Below, one piece after another: positions 1 through 9,276 of a DNA stretch of 64,000 nucleotides (positions within the stretch are counted from its first letter, which is position 1; each line of letters starts with the position of its first letter). The position numbers and the translations under genes are program-made. A model generated the notes under the pieces. It made no database searches, was not told where the DNA came from, and saw nothing but the letters and a program-made list of their open reading frames with translations. The stretch is from Paenalcaligenes hermetiae (GTDB taxonomy: Bacteria; Pseudomonadota; Gammaproteobacteria; Burkholderiales; Burkholderiaceae_B): positions 434,001 to 498,000 of the forward strand of contig NZ_BAABKD010000009.1 in the NCBI RefSeq assembly GCF_039543645.1, read 5' to 3'.

Positions 1-1292
1 TTTTTCTTAGGCTGGTCATGTGCTGGCACATCTGAAGCCGGGAAAGATTCTTTAAGCGCCTCATCGTAATCTGCAGCACTTTGCTGTTTTTCTAATTGAG
101 CTAGCTCCTTTCTAAAAGCAGGTTGTGCCGAACTAAGCGGCACACGATCCTGCGGACGCTTTGGTCCAGCAATGGATGGCACAATAGAGGCCAAGTCTAG
201 TTCTAAATGCTCAGAGTAAACAGGCTCATGGTCGGGATCATGCCATAACCCTTGTGCTTTGGCATAGGCTTCGACCAAAGCAATTTGCGCCTCGCTACGC
301 CCTGTTAAGCGTAAATAATGTATGGTTTCCTCATCAATGGGAAACATAGACACGGTGGAGCCGTATTCTGGGCTCATATTACCAATGGTGGCACGGTTCG
401 CTAAAGGCACCGCGCTGACCCCAGGACCATAAAATTCCACAAACTTGCCTACTACGCCGTGCTTGCGCAACATCTCGGTAATTGTTAGAACCAAATCCGT
501 TGCGGTCACCCCTTCGGGCAGAGAACCCGTAAGCTTAAAGCCCACCACACGTGGAACCAACATAGAAATGGGTTGCCCCAGCATAGCGGCTTCGGCCTCA
601 ATACCCCCAACACCCCAAGCAACTACACCTAAGCCGTTCACCATCGGTGTGTGCGAGTCTGTCCCCACACAGGTATCAGGATACGCATAGGCGGTGCCGT
701 TCTCTTCTTTGGTAAAAACAACACGCGACAGATGCTCTAGGTTCACCTGATGCACGATCCCTGTTCCCGGTGGCACCACTTTAAAGTTATCAAAAGCCTC
801 TTGCCCCCAACGCAAAAACTGATAGCGCTCCACATTACGCTGATATTCAATCTCGACGTTACGCTGAAACGATTGATTATGCGCAAAATCATCCACAATC
901 ACGGAGTGGTCAATCACCAGCTCTACTGGCACCAATGGATTAATCCGTTTCGGGTCTCCGCCTAACTGCGCCATCGCTTCGCGCATTGCGGCCAAATCCA
1001 CCACAGCCGGTACACCAGTGAAATCCTGCAACACGACCCGAGCAGGGCTAAAAGCAATCTCATAGTCAGGCTGCGCGCTGGGATCCCAGTTCGCCAAAAA
1101 GCGAATATGATCCGCGGTTACATTAACCCCGTCTTCGGTGCGCAATAAATTTTCGAGGAGGATTTTCAGACCGTAGGGCAAACGGTGTACGTCTAAGCCT
1201 TGATCTTGTAGGGCTGATAGCTGAAAAATTTGATAGGACTGCGAGCCTACTGTTAGCTCGCCACGTGCTTTGAAGCTGTTGGGATGTGACAT
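1..1292 (-). CDS. acnA: Aconitate hydratase A, N-terminal part (runs off left edge)
   Basis: Cytosolic [4Fe-4S] enzyme of the TCA cycle that interconverts citrate and isocitrate. About 430 N-terminal codons are inside the window and the frame is still open at base 1. The ATG at 1292 has an AGGAGG ribosome site 8 nt upstream, and the protein begins MSHPNSFKARGEL. Typical AcnA blocks are visible: YGLKILLENLLR near residue 45, FTGVPAVVDLAAMR near 95, GTGIVHQVNLEHL and GTDSHTPMVNGLG further on. The cysteine cluster ligands lie in the missing C-terminal part. It reads away from the neighbouring putP terminator. The family call is secure; AcnA rather than AcnB follows from the domain order. Confidence 0.95.
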   Translation of the reverse strand, partial: MSHPNSFKARGELTVGSQSYQIFQLSALQDQGLDVHRLPYGLKILLENLLRTEDGVNVTADHIRFLANWDPSAQPDYEIAFSPARVVLQDFTGVPAVVDLAAMREAMAQLGGDPKRINPLVPVELVIDHSVIVDDFAHNQSFQRNVEIEYQRNVERYQFLRWGQEAFDNFKVVPPGTGIVHQVNLEHLSRVVFTKEENGTAYAYPDTCVGTDSHTPMVNGLGVVAWGVGGIEAEAAMLGQPISMLVPRVVGFKLTGSLPEGVTATDLVLTITEMLRKHGVVGKFVEFYGPGVSAVPLANRATIGNMSPEYGSTVSMFPIDEETIHYLRLTGRSEAQIALVEAYAKAQGLWHDPDHEPVYSEHLELDLASIVPSIAGPKRPQDRVPLSSAQPAFRKELAQLEKQQSAADYDEALKESFPASDVPAHDQPKK

Positions 1293-1396
1293 ACAAACCT
1301 CCTTGCTCGTTGGTGAACGCTGTTTGTTTCAGCCGACCCAAACTACAAGCCGCTGCCTACTACAGCGTGTGACGTCATACTTCTATCATACACTGG

Positions 1397-1422
1397 AAAA
1401 AAAAAGCGGCCATAAAGGCCGC
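1397..1422 (-). terminator. Rho-independent terminator of putP
   Basis: On the minus strand GCGGCC-TTTAT-GGCCGC forms a six-pair stem followed by nine T. It lies 17 nt past the putP stop codon. Confidence 0.9.
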
Positions 1423-1438
1423 GTAAAACAAAATGCAA

Positions 1439-2926
1439 TTACAGCGCTCTTAATTCAGTTTTTACCTGATCAAAGACCTCTGTTACCGTAGCATCCGGTT
1501 CTCTCCCCATGCGGCTCACAAAATAAATCGCTAGCGCACCAAATAAAAACCCCGGAATAATTTCATAAATACCAAACCAACTAAAGTGGTTCCAAACCAA
1601 AACCACCACCGCTCCGACAATCATGCCCGCCAACGCCCCATTTCGGGTCATACGACGCCACATCAACGACATCAACACCACCGGACCAAATGCAGCACCA
1701 AACCCCGCCCATGCATAACTCACCATTGCCAATACCCGGCTCTCTGGATTCCACGCTAGAGCGATCGCAATAAGTGCTACCAACAACACCATAGATCGTC
1801 CAAACCATACCAGCTCCTTATCGCTAGCACGACGACGCACAAAAGTTTTATAAATATCTTGAGTCAATGAGCTGGAACAAACCAAAAGCTGAGCCGATAA
1901 AGTACTCATCACTGCTGCTAAAATCGCCGCCAATAAAATTCCTGCAATCCATGGGTTAAACAGCAGCATAGAAAACTCAATAAAAACACGCTCGGGGTTA
2001 GCGATGACCCCTGCCGCCTGTTCAGGGTGTGCCGCAAAATACGCGATCCCAAAAAATCCAACAGCCACCGCCCCCCCTAAGCATAAAATCATCCACGTCA
2101 TACCAATTCGACGTGCATGGGGAATGGTTTGCACCGAATCCGCAGCCATAAAACGCACCAAAATATGAGGCTGCCCAAAATACCCCAAGCCCCACGCTAA
2201 GGCAGAAATCACGCCAACTTTAGATACGCCTGATAACACATCCACACTAGCAGGCTGTACGGACTGCGCTACTGTCACGGCCTCGTTAAGCCCGCCCACC
2301 TGATGCAACACAATTAAAGGAATCAGTACCAATGCAGTAAACATGAGCGAGGCTTGGACCGTATCGGTCCAACTCACAGCTAAAAACCCGCCAATAAATA
2401 CATATGCAATCGTACAAAAAGCACCGAGCCACAGGGCCGCAGGATAAGACATGCCAAACATGCTTTCAAATAAACGCGCCCCTGCTACAACGCCCGATGC
2501 GCAGTACAAGGTAAAAAACAGCAGGATCACAATCGCTGAAACGATACGCAATACATTAGACCTATCCTGAAAGCGATTGGAAAAATAATCTGGCAACGTC
2601 AGCGCATCCCCAGAGCGTTCGGTATAAACGCGTAAACGCGCCGCCACCAAGCGCCAATTAAAATAGGCACCAATGATTAACCCTATCGCAATCCATGAAG
2701 CGGACAACCCTGTGTCATACACCTCGCCAGGCAGACCCATTAACAGCCAACCACTCATGTCTGACGCGCCTGCGGCTAAAGCCACCACAAAAGCCCCGAG
2801 CTTACGCCCCCCTAAAATGTAGTCTGACAAGTCTTGCGTTGACCTATAGCCTAACCAGCCGATCAACAACATTGCCAAAATATAGATCACAAACATCACG
2901 GTGATCGGCGTACTGATTATGTCCAT
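1439..2926 (-). CDS. putP: Sodium/proline symporter PutP
   Basis: Inner-membrane Na+-coupled proline uptake protein of the SSS family. At 495 residues it has the usual length, with about 13 hydrophobic segments. The N-terminus contains GWLGYRSTQDLSDYILGGRKLG (residues about 22-43, the SSS signature region), followed by GASDMSGWLLMGLPG, the Na+/proline-binding stretch of PutP proteins. It is a single gene with its own terminator; no putA is visible nearby. The ATG at 2926 starts just after an AAGGGG-like ribosome site. Substrate assignment rests on resemblance to PutP over other SSS members. Confidence 0.92.
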   Translation of the reverse strand: MDIISTPITVMFVIYILAMLLIGWLGYRSTQDLSDYILGGRKLGAFVVALAAGASDMSGWLLMGLPGEVYDTGLSASWIAIGLIIGAYFNWRLVAARLRVYTERSGDALTLPDYFSNRFQDRSNVLRIVSAIVILLFFTLYCASGVVAGARLFESMFGMSYPAALWLGAFCTIAYVFIGGFLAVSWTDTVQASLMFTALVLIPLIVLHQVGGLNEAVTVAQSVQPASVDVLSGVSKVGVISALAWGLGYFGQPHILVRFMAADSVQTIPHARRIGMTWMILCLGGAVAVGFFGIAYFAAHPEQAAGVIANPERVFIEFSMLLFNPWIAGILLAAILAAVMSTLSAQLLVCSSSLTQDIYKTFVRRRASDKELVWFGRSMVLLVALIAIALAWNPESRVLAMVSYAWAGFGAAFGPVVLMSLMWRRMTRNGALAGMIVGAVVVLVWNHFSWFGIYEIIPGFLFGALAIYFVSRMGREPDATVTEVFDQVKTELRAL

Positions 2927-3185
2927 TTTTTACCCCTTCCCGCCACATCGCACTAGAGTGCTTAGGCAATAGCTGGACGATGCACAAACCTCGCACATAC
3001 TCAATAAATGAAAAATTAAAACCTTGTCACGGGTGTGACATTTCCACAGGCACATGCCGTGTTAACACTAAAATAGGGCTTATTTTATCGTTAATATCAG
3101 CGCTACCCCACCCGATTCACAAATTAGTGCTACATTAAAAAATCAAAAATAGAGAAAACAGAGAATAATACGAGGCAAATTGATT

Positions 3186-3986
3186 ATGAGTGCTTACTAC
3201 CAATTCATCGATAGACACATTGACGAGCAAGGAGTCGTCACCGCCACTTATCGCTCCACACAACATGCCCAAGGGGCCTGGAATCCACATGAACAACACA
3301 TGGCTCCCGCTAGCGGTATTATTGCCGCCGAGCTTGAGCAGTTTCAGCCACGCGAGGGCATGCGTATCGGAAGAATTAGTTTTGATATCTTTGGCTTAAT
3401 TGCCGCCGGTGAATTTTCTATCACTACACGTGTTATTCGCCCAGGCAAAACCATTGAACTCATCGAATCCACCATGCAAGCCAATAACAAAACATGTATT
3501 GTGGCGCGTGTATGGCGGATGTGTACATCGGATAGCTCTGAGATTGCCGGTCTGGAAGACCAGCCAGTTACCCACCCCGACCAGCTACCTTTATGGGAGG
3601 GGATGACACGCTGGCCAGGTGGTTATATTCAAAGCCTCATCGTTAAAGTGGACCCAAATCATCGCGCTGGGCATGGCATTGTGTGGCTTTCCAATGAAAA
3701 AGCCATGGTCGAAGGCCAAGAAAAAAGTGATTTTGTTCATCTGATGGGGATGGTGGATACCGCTAACGGCACAGCCGTACGCCAAGAGGATCCTTTTACG
3801 TGGAGCTTTCCGAACCTGGATTTACAAATCCACCTTTACCGCTATCCAAGCGGCCGCTGGCTGGGTTTGGAAACCGTGCAGCAATACGGCACTGACGGTA
3901 TTGGTCTAACCAGCGCCATATTGCATGATATTCATGGGCCATTTGGGCGCAGTGAACAGATTTTGACCCTGCGTAAAATGGGCTAG
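3186..3986 (+). CDS. TesB-like acyl-CoA thioesterase (double hot-dog)
   Basis: Predicted cytosolic thioesterase of 266 residues that would hydrolyse acyl-CoA to free acid and CoA. The N-terminal half has the pattern of a hot-dog domain (GAWNPHEQHMAP near 32-43, then a helix GIIAAELEQF), and the second half carries a divergent repeat (GIVWLSNEKAMVEG, FPNLDLQIHLYR, GLETVQQYG). This is the arrangement of TesB-type (4HBT_3) enzymes. The ATG at 3186 is preferred to an in-frame TTG at 3180. It converges on a second thioesterase on the opposite strand, with no gap between the stop codons. The physiological substrate is unknown. Confidence 0.72.
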   Translation: MSAYYQFIDRHIDEQGVVTATYRSTQHAQGAWNPHEQHMAPASGIIAAELEQFQPREGMRIGRISFDIFGLIAAGEFSITTRVIRPGKTIELIESTMQANNKTCIVARVWRMCTSDSSEIAGLEDQPVTHPDQLPLWEGMTRWPGGYIQSLIVKVDPNHRAGHGIVWLSNEKAMVEGQEKSDFVHLMGMVDTANGTAVRQEDPFTWSFPNLDLQIHLYRYPSGRWLGLETVQQYGTDGIGLTSAILHDIHGPFGRSEQILTLRKMG

Positions 3987-4487
3987 TTATACCGCTTCAT
4001 CGCGTTTATGCGACGCCAAAATTTCCATTTGGCGTTGCTCCATTTCTTTACGCAACTGACGCCGAATTTGGGCGGCTTTAAAGCGCCGAATCTCATCAGG
4101 TGTGGTGGGCGTTAACGGTTTTACCTCGGTAGGCTTGCCCTCGTCATCCACCGCCACCATGGTAAAAAAGCAGCTATTCACATGGCGCACCACACGATGT
4201 CGAATGTCTTCTGCAATCACTTTAATACCGACCTCCATGGAGGAAGTCCCCGTATAGTTCACACTGGCTAAAAAGGTAACCAGCTCACCCACATGAACCG
4301 GCTGTCTAAACGTGACTTGATCTACACTCAATGTCACCACATAACGATTCGCATAACGGCTAGCACAGGCATAGGCGACCTGATCCAAAAGCTTTAGAAT
4401 CGTACCCCCATGAACATTCCCCGAAAAATTAGCGGTATCTGGGGTCATTAAAATTGTCATCGTTAGCTGATGATAAGGTAAATCCAT
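3987..4487 (-). CDS. YciA-type acyl-CoA thioesterase
   Basis: Single hot-dog protein of 166 residues. The N-terminal MTILMTPDTANFSGNVHGG, then a helix (ILKLLDQVAYACASRY) and the strand VVTLSVDQVTFRQPVHVGEL, is the pattern of the YciA/BFIT acyl-CoA hydrolase family, with NFSGNVHGG holding the active-site Asn/His region. The C-terminus is a charged helix. These enzymes act in the cytosol as hexamers on a range of acyl-CoAs; substrate here is not predictable. The stop codon abuts that of the TesB-like gene on the other strand. Confidence 0.85.
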   Translation of the reverse strand: MDLPYHQLTMTILMTPDTANFSGNVHGGTILKLLDQVAYACASRYANRYVVTLSVDQVTFRQPVHVGELVTFLASVNYTGTSSMEVGIKVIAEDIRHRVVRHVNSCFFTMVAVDDEGKPTEVKPLTPTTPDEIRRFKAAQIRRQLRKEMEQRQMEILASHKRDEAV

Positions 4488-4613
4488 GGTTTTCTCTTTC
4501 TAGCAATAAAAAAGGCGATCCATGCCAGTGTGCCAAAACCTCATGACACTATCACGGCATATAACGCGAAATTCTATAGATTAAGCGATGACACCGTTAC
4601 GCTCAAGAAAACC

Positions 4614-5990
4614 TTAGGAAAACCACTGCAATGAGGCCTGCAACTGCACCACTTCCCCCACTACAATTAATGCGGGCCGCTCTGCCTGTTGTGCTAAGGC
4701 GGGCAATGTGGCTAGTGTCCCCACCTGAATCTGCTGCTCTGCTAGGGTCCCCTGGCTAATAATAGCCACAGGGGTTGTGGAAGCTTTACCATGAGCTATT
4801 AGCTGCGTGCTGATCTCAGTCGCTTTTAAAGTCCCCATATAAATCACTAAAGTTTGCCGCTGTCGTGCCAAGCAAGACCAATCAATGTCATCACCCTCAG
4901 CGCGACAATGACCAGTAATAAATAATGCCGCCTGAGCATATAAGCGATGGGTCAGGGGAATGCCCGCATACGCGGTCGCCCCCAGCGCGGCAGTAATACC
5001 CGGCACAACACGATAACTCACCCCCGCAGCTTTGAGCGCTTCTAACTCCTCGGCACCACGCCCAAATACAAACGGATCCCCGCCCTTTAAACGCACCACA
5101 CGCAAGCCTTGCTGAGCATACTGAATCAATAGCTGATTCGTCGTGGCTTGATCAACCTGATGCGCATGGGCGCGTTTACCCACGGCAATACGCTGTGCAT
5201 CACGTCGTATAAAAGCTAATACGTCTTTGCCCACCAGCGCGTCATATAACACCACATCCGCCGCCTGCAAAGCTTGAAATCCGGCCAGTGTTAACAACCC
5301 GCTATCCCCAGGCCCAGCACCTACTAAGGTGACTTGGCCGATTAAGGTCGTATCGATCTGGGTGTGAAGCAACTGCTGTAAACGCTGCTCTGCGTGCTGC
5401 GCTCGCTGTGCGCTCAGGGCTTCGGTAAAAATCGGGTCTGCAAACAACTTTTCCCAAAAGCTGCGACGCGCAGTCGCTTGTGTAAGTACAGCTTTGACCC
5501 GAGAACGATATTGCCCTGCCAACGTCGCCATAGGGGCCAATACCGGTGGTAAGGCTTGTTCTATTTTCTGGCGTAACTGTCGCGCTAAAACAGGTGCTGT
5601 GCCACCCGTACTGATGGCGACCTGAACTGGGGAACGATCCACAATCGCCGGCACAATAAAGGTACATAATGCGGGATTATCGACCACATTCACTAAACGA
5701 TGTCGTTGCACACAAGCATCATGCACCGCTTGATTTAGCAGGGCATCGTCTGTCGCTGCGATCGTTAAAACCGCTTGCTCCACATCACTTGGCTCAAAAT
5801 GGGCTTTCAGCCACTGCACCTGATTTTGCTCAAGCAACTGTTGTACCGCGGCTCCCACCTTTGCTGCGATCACACGAACCTGCGCCCCCGCCTGCCGTAG
5901 TAGCTCAATTTTTCTAAAAGCCACCTCGCCGGCTCCAACCACTAAAACTGGGCGCTGTTTTAGATTGGCATACAAAGGAAAATAATCCAT
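4614..5990 (-). CDS. cysG: Siroheme synthase (trifunctional CysG)
   Basis: Makes siroheme, the cofactor of the CysI sulfite reductase encoded downstream on the other strand. The N-terminal part (about 1-205) is the NAD-dependent precorrin-2 dehydrogenase/ferrochelatase, with GAGEVAFRKIELLRQAGA as the nucleotide-binding loop. The C-terminal part (about 215-458) is uroporphyrinogen-III methyltransferase, with VTLVGAGPGDSGLLTL, VVRLKGGDPFVFGRG and VVPGITAALGATAYAGIPLT. At 458 residues it matches full-length CysG. It is divergent from cysH across a 250-bp intergenic region, so the two sulfur units may share regulation. Confidence 0.96.
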   Translation of the reverse strand: MDYFPLYANLKQRPVLVVGAGEVAFRKIELLRQAGAQVRVIAAKVGAAVQQLLEQNQVQWLKAHFEPSDVEQAVLTIAATDDALLNQAVHDACVQRHRLVNVVDNPALCTFIVPAIVDRSPVQVAISTGGTAPVLARQLRQKIEQALPPVLAPMATLAGQYRSRVKAVLTQATARRSFWEKLFADPIFTEALSAQRAQHAEQRLQQLLHTQIDTTLIGQVTLVGAGPGDSGLLTLAGFQALQAADVVLYDALVGKDVLAFIRRDAQRIAVGKRAHAHQVDQATTNQLLIQYAQQGLRVVRLKGGDPFVFGRGAEELEALKAAGVSYRVVPGITAALGATAYAGIPLTHRLYAQAALFITGHCRAEGDDIDWSCLARQRQTLVIYMGTLKATEISTQLIAHGKASTTPVAIISQGTLAEQQIQVGTLATLPALAQQAERPALIVVGEVVQLQASLQWFS

Positions 5991-6074
5991 AACGTCTTTG
6001 ATGTAAAAAAGCTAACTTTTTTATCTTAGAGGCCGTCTCATAAAAACCAAACATCAAATCCTTGTATGTATTTT

Positions 6075-6134
6075 CCTTTTAGCTATAAGGACTTAGCGTG
6101 TAAAAACATGAAACGCATACACCTTTTAGCTATA
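6075..6134. promoter_or_regulatory. Direct repeat in the cysG-cysH divergent promoter region
   Basis: The 13-mer CCTTTTAGCTATA occurs at 6075-6087 and again at 6122-6134, 47 bp apart, between the divergent cysG and cysH genes. It is a plausible binding pair for a LysR-type regulator such as CysB, but it was not matched to a defined consensus. The rest of the 5991-6240 gap is AT-rich without another clear signal. Confidence 0.35.
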
Positions 6135-6240
6135 TTTACATAACCCTCATAGGCATATAAAAAGAGCAATTGCTTCTTTCCCTTTGGGACGACTTCATGG
6201 CTAGCATAGAAAGTCATTCTTGATTTTTGTTGAGCAAGCC

Positions 6241-6999
6241 ATGAGTTCATTTATCCCTATCCAATTGTGGCAAATTCCACCTACTACGATCACCCAATCG
6301 GTATCACTACCACCTTTGATCCAAAATTTGGAACAGCAACTAAGCCAAATTGCCCAACAGCACAAAAAGGTTGTGCTTGCCAATAGCTTGGCTGTCGAGG
6401 ATATGGTGCTAACACATGCTATTGCCCAATTACAACTACCTATTGAAATCATCGTACTCGATACAGGCAAACTCCATACCGAAGCTTTGAGCTATCTCGA
6501 TATCGTAAAAAAACACTACGATCACTTGACTTTTGCTGTTTATCAACCTTTACCCCAGTCGTTACAAGACTTTGAAACCACACACGACTTTCTTGATATT
6601 TATCAATCATTGAGCGTACGCAAAGCCTGTTGTTTTGCTCGCAAAATCGAGCCATTACAACGCGCCCTAGCTCATAAAACAGCATGGATTACAGGGCAAC
6701 GACGGGAGCAATCTCCCACTCGTCAACAGTTACCTCAGCGCGAGTGGGATACTGCTCACAACTTAGAAAAATTCAATCCCCTGGCTGACTGGACGCACGA
6801 ACAGGTGTGGGCCTATATCCATGCCCATTCTATTCCTATCCACCCGTTGTATCACCACGGCATGCCCAGCATCGGCTGTGAGCCATGTACCAAGCCCATA
6901 CGCCAAGGCGAAGACCTGCGTGCTGGGCGTTGGTGGTGGGAAAGTCAAGACAGTAAAGAGTGTGGCTTACACGCTAACCCCACGTCCTCCCTCTCTTAA
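6241..6999 (+). CDS. cysH: Assimilatory adenylyl-sulfate (APS) reductase
   Basis: Reduces APS to sulfite with thioredoxin electrons. The protein is 252 residues from the ATG at 6241; an upstream in-frame TTG has no ribosome site. The double-Cys and CxxC pairs (KACCFARK and GCEPCTKP) are the [4Fe-4S] ligands that mark APS reductases rather than PAPS reductases, and the C-terminal KECGLH holds the catalytic cysteine. The PP-loop-type region has VLANSLAVEDMVLTH. It is first gene of the cysHDNJI run, which lacks cysC, in agreement with APS rather than PAPS as substrate. Confidence 0.94.
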   Translation: MSSFIPIQLWQIPPTTITQSVSLPPLIQNLEQQLSQIAQQHKKVVLANSLAVEDMVLTHAIAQLQLPIEIIVLDTGKLHTEALSYLDIVKKHYDHLTFAVYQPLPQSLQDFETTHDFLDIYQSLSVRKACCFARKIEPLQRALAHKTAWITGQRREQSPTRQQLPQREWDTAHNLEKFNPLADWTHEQVWAYIHAHSIPIHPLYHHGMPSIGCEPCTKPIRQGEDLRAGRWWWESQDSKECGLHANPTSSLS

Positions 7000-7027
7000 T
7001 TTTTATTTATGTGTTGAGTGTGCTTTT

Positions 7028-7945
7028 ATGGCTGCTATTGTGAACCGTCATCTGGACTGGCTCGAGGCGGAGTCCATTTATATTATTCGGGAAACCATTG
7101 CTGAAACAAAAAACCCCGCCTTACTCTTTTCTGGGGGCAAAGACTCGGTTGTGCTTTTTGCCTTAGCTTGCAAAGCCTTTGCCTTACCTAACCGACCCTT
7201 GCAGTTACCCTTTCGGCTTCTACATGTGGATACAGGGCATAACTACCCCGAGGTCATTGCTTTTAGAGACGAAATCGTAGCGCGTACGGGTGCTGAACTC
7301 ATCGTTGCGCATGTGGAAGACTCCATTCAGCGTGGCACCGTTGTCTTACGCCATGACAATGATTCACGCAACGCTGCTCAAGCCGTCACCCTATTAGAAG
7401 CCATTGAACAATATCAATTTGATGCACTGATGGGCGGCGCACGCCGTGATGAAGAAAAAGCCCGCGCTAAAGAGCGTATTTTTTCTTTTAGAGACCAGTT
7501 TGGACAGTGGGATCCCAAAAACCAACGCCCTGAACTCTGGTCTTTATATAACACGCGCTTACATCCCAATGAAAACATGCGTGTTTTTCCTATATCTAAT
7601 TGGACTGAACTAGATATCTGGCAATACATAGAACGCGAGCAGCTCGCTTTGCCCAGCATTTACTATGCGCATGAACGTGAGGTCGTAGAGCGTAATGGTT
7701 TGCTGGTTCCCGTTACCCCACTTACCCCAAAACAGCCCAAAGAAATCAGTCAGCAACGCTCTGTTCGCTTTAGAACTGTTGGCGATATCAGCTGCACGTG
7801 CCCCGTCCCAAGCCAAGCCAAAACCGCTGCAGAAATTATCTTGGAAACCGCCCAAGCCACCCTATCCGAGCGGCGCGCCACGCGTTTAGATGACCGCGCA
7901 TCGGAAGCAGCAATGGAAGAGCGCAAACGCGCTGGTTATTTTTAA
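7028..7945 (+). CDS. cysD: Sulfate adenylyltransferase subunit 2
   Basis: ATP sulfurylase catalytic subunit, which forms APS from sulfate and ATP together with the GTPase CysN. It is 305 residues from the ATG at 7028 (MAAIVNRHLDWLEAESIYI). The PP-loop LLFSGGKDSVVL lies near residues 32-43, and the family blocks LLHVDTGHNYPEVIAFRD and GGARRDEEKARAKERIFSF are intact. The C-terminus ends in the usual basic ERKRAGYF. A longer in-frame ORF extends upstream into cysH, but homology starts at this ATG. It is 28 nt after cysH and 24 nt before cysN. Confidence 0.96.
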   Translation: MAAIVNRHLDWLEAESIYIIRETIAETKNPALLFSGGKDSVVLFALACKAFALPNRPLQLPFRLLHVDTGHNYPEVIAFRDEIVARTGAELIVAHVEDSIQRGTVVLRHDNDSRNAAQAVTLLEAIEQYQFDALMGGARRDEEKARAKERIFSFRDQFGQWDPKNQRPELWSLYNTRLHPNENMRVFPISNWTELDIWQYIEREQLALPSIYYAHEREVVERNGLLVPVTPLTPKQPKEISQQRSVRFRTVGDISCTCPVPSQAKTAAEIILETAQATLSERRATRLDDRASEAAMEERKRAGYF

Positions 7946-7969
7946 TTTGCCTCATGCCAAGGACTCACG

Positions 7970-9268
7970 ATGACAAATCAAACCCCAACGGTATTCCGTT
8001 TTATCACCGCTGGCAGCGTCGATGATGGTAAATCCACACTAATTGGCCGCCTGCTTTATGACAGCCATGTTTTATTAAGTGACCACATTGAACAGCTTAA
8101 ATCCAATTCATATCACCATACAGACCAAGCGCCATTGGATTTTGCGCTGCTGACAGATGGGCTTGCCGCAGAAAGAGAGCAGGGCATCACGATTGATGTC
8201 GCGTATCGGTATTTCAGTACCCCTGAACGTAAGTTCATTTTGGCTGATACCCCTGGACATGAACAATACACGCGTAATATGGTTACAGGGGCATCTACAG
8301 CTGATGCCGCGATTGTCTTAATTGATGCTTCCCGCTTAGATTTACAGCAACAGCCGGTACGCTTATTACCGCAAACCATACGTCATAGTGTGCTTTTAAA
8401 GCGATTGGCCTGCCCGCATATCATTGTGGCCATCAATAAGCTCGACTTATTACATTACGATGCAGCGGCCTTTACAGCCATCCAAAACGCGTATACACAA
8501 CTCGCCAAACAGCTTCAGCTCACTGCTGTGCATTTTGTGCCCATTTCAGCCCTGCATGGGGACAATATTGTGCATTCCAGTACCAACATGCCTTGGTATG
8601 ACGGCCCGAGTTTGCTCACACTCCTTAATACGCTCCCTATTACAGACACAGCCCAACCTGACCCTGGCCTTGCGCTTTTTCCTATACAACGCGTAGCGCG
8701 TCAGGACGGCAGTGCCAAAGACGATTTTCGTGGCTACCAAGGCCGTTTAGAACAAGGCCAGCTGCAAGTAGGACAAACGATACGCCTGCTACCAAGCCAA
8801 CAACGCAGCACTATCGCAGCCATTTATGGCATCCATGGTCAACAAGAACAAGCACAACCGGGCGAAGTCCTAACCATCACTTTACAAGATGAGCTCGATA
8901 TTTCTCGAGGCGATACCCTTGTTGCCGTGGAGCACCCCGTCCAAAACCATCAACATATCCATGCTTCGCTTTGCTGGTTTGACGATCAGCCATTAAACCC
9001 AGCTCGCAAATATTGGCTAAAGCACACGACTAAAACCGTCTACGCCAAAATTAGCGGTATAGCTAGCGTTTTGGATCTACACGAACTAAAAGAAAAACCT
9101 GCCGCTAGACCATTACAAATGAATGATATGGCTAAAGTCCAACTGCTTTTACAACAACCCATTGCCGCTAATCGCTACCTTGATAACAAAGCGACTGGCG
9201 CATTTATTTTGATTGATGATATCAGCCACCGCACCGTCGCGGCGGGCATGATCGAACAACTGGGATAG
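7970..9268 (+). CDS. cysN: Sulfate adenylyltransferase subunit 1 (GTPase)
   Basis: EF-Tu-like GTPase that drives APS formation by CysD. It is 432 residues. G1 is GSVDDGKSTLIGRLLYDS (residues 16-33), G3 is DTPGHEQYTRNM, and G4 is NKLD; the C-terminal beta-barrel domains follow, with GYQGRLEQGQLQVGQ. There is no CysC (APS kinase) fusion at the C-terminus, which agrees with the APS-type CysH in the operon. It ends 8 nt before cysJ. Confidence 0.96.
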   Translation: MTNQTPTVFRFITAGSVDDGKSTLIGRLLYDSHVLLSDHIEQLKSNSYHHTDQAPLDFALLTDGLAAEREQGITIDVAYRYFSTPERKFILADTPGHEQYTRNMVTGASTADAAIVLIDASRLDLQQQPVRLLPQTIRHSVLLKRLACPHIIVAINKLDLLHYDAAAFTAIQNAYTQLAKQLQLTAVHFVPISALHGDNIVHSSTNMPWYDGPSLLTLLNTLPITDTAQPDPGLALFPIQRVARQDGSAKDDFRGYQGRLEQGQLQVGQTIRLLPSQQRSTIAAIYGIHGQQEQAQPGEVLTITLQDELDISRGDTLVAVEHPVQNHQHIHASLCWFDDQPLNPARKYWLKHTTKTVYAKISGIASVLDLHELKEKPAARPLQMNDMAKVQLLLQQPIAANRYLDNKATGAFILIDDISHRTVAAGMIEQLG

Positions 9269-9276
9269 CTATAACC

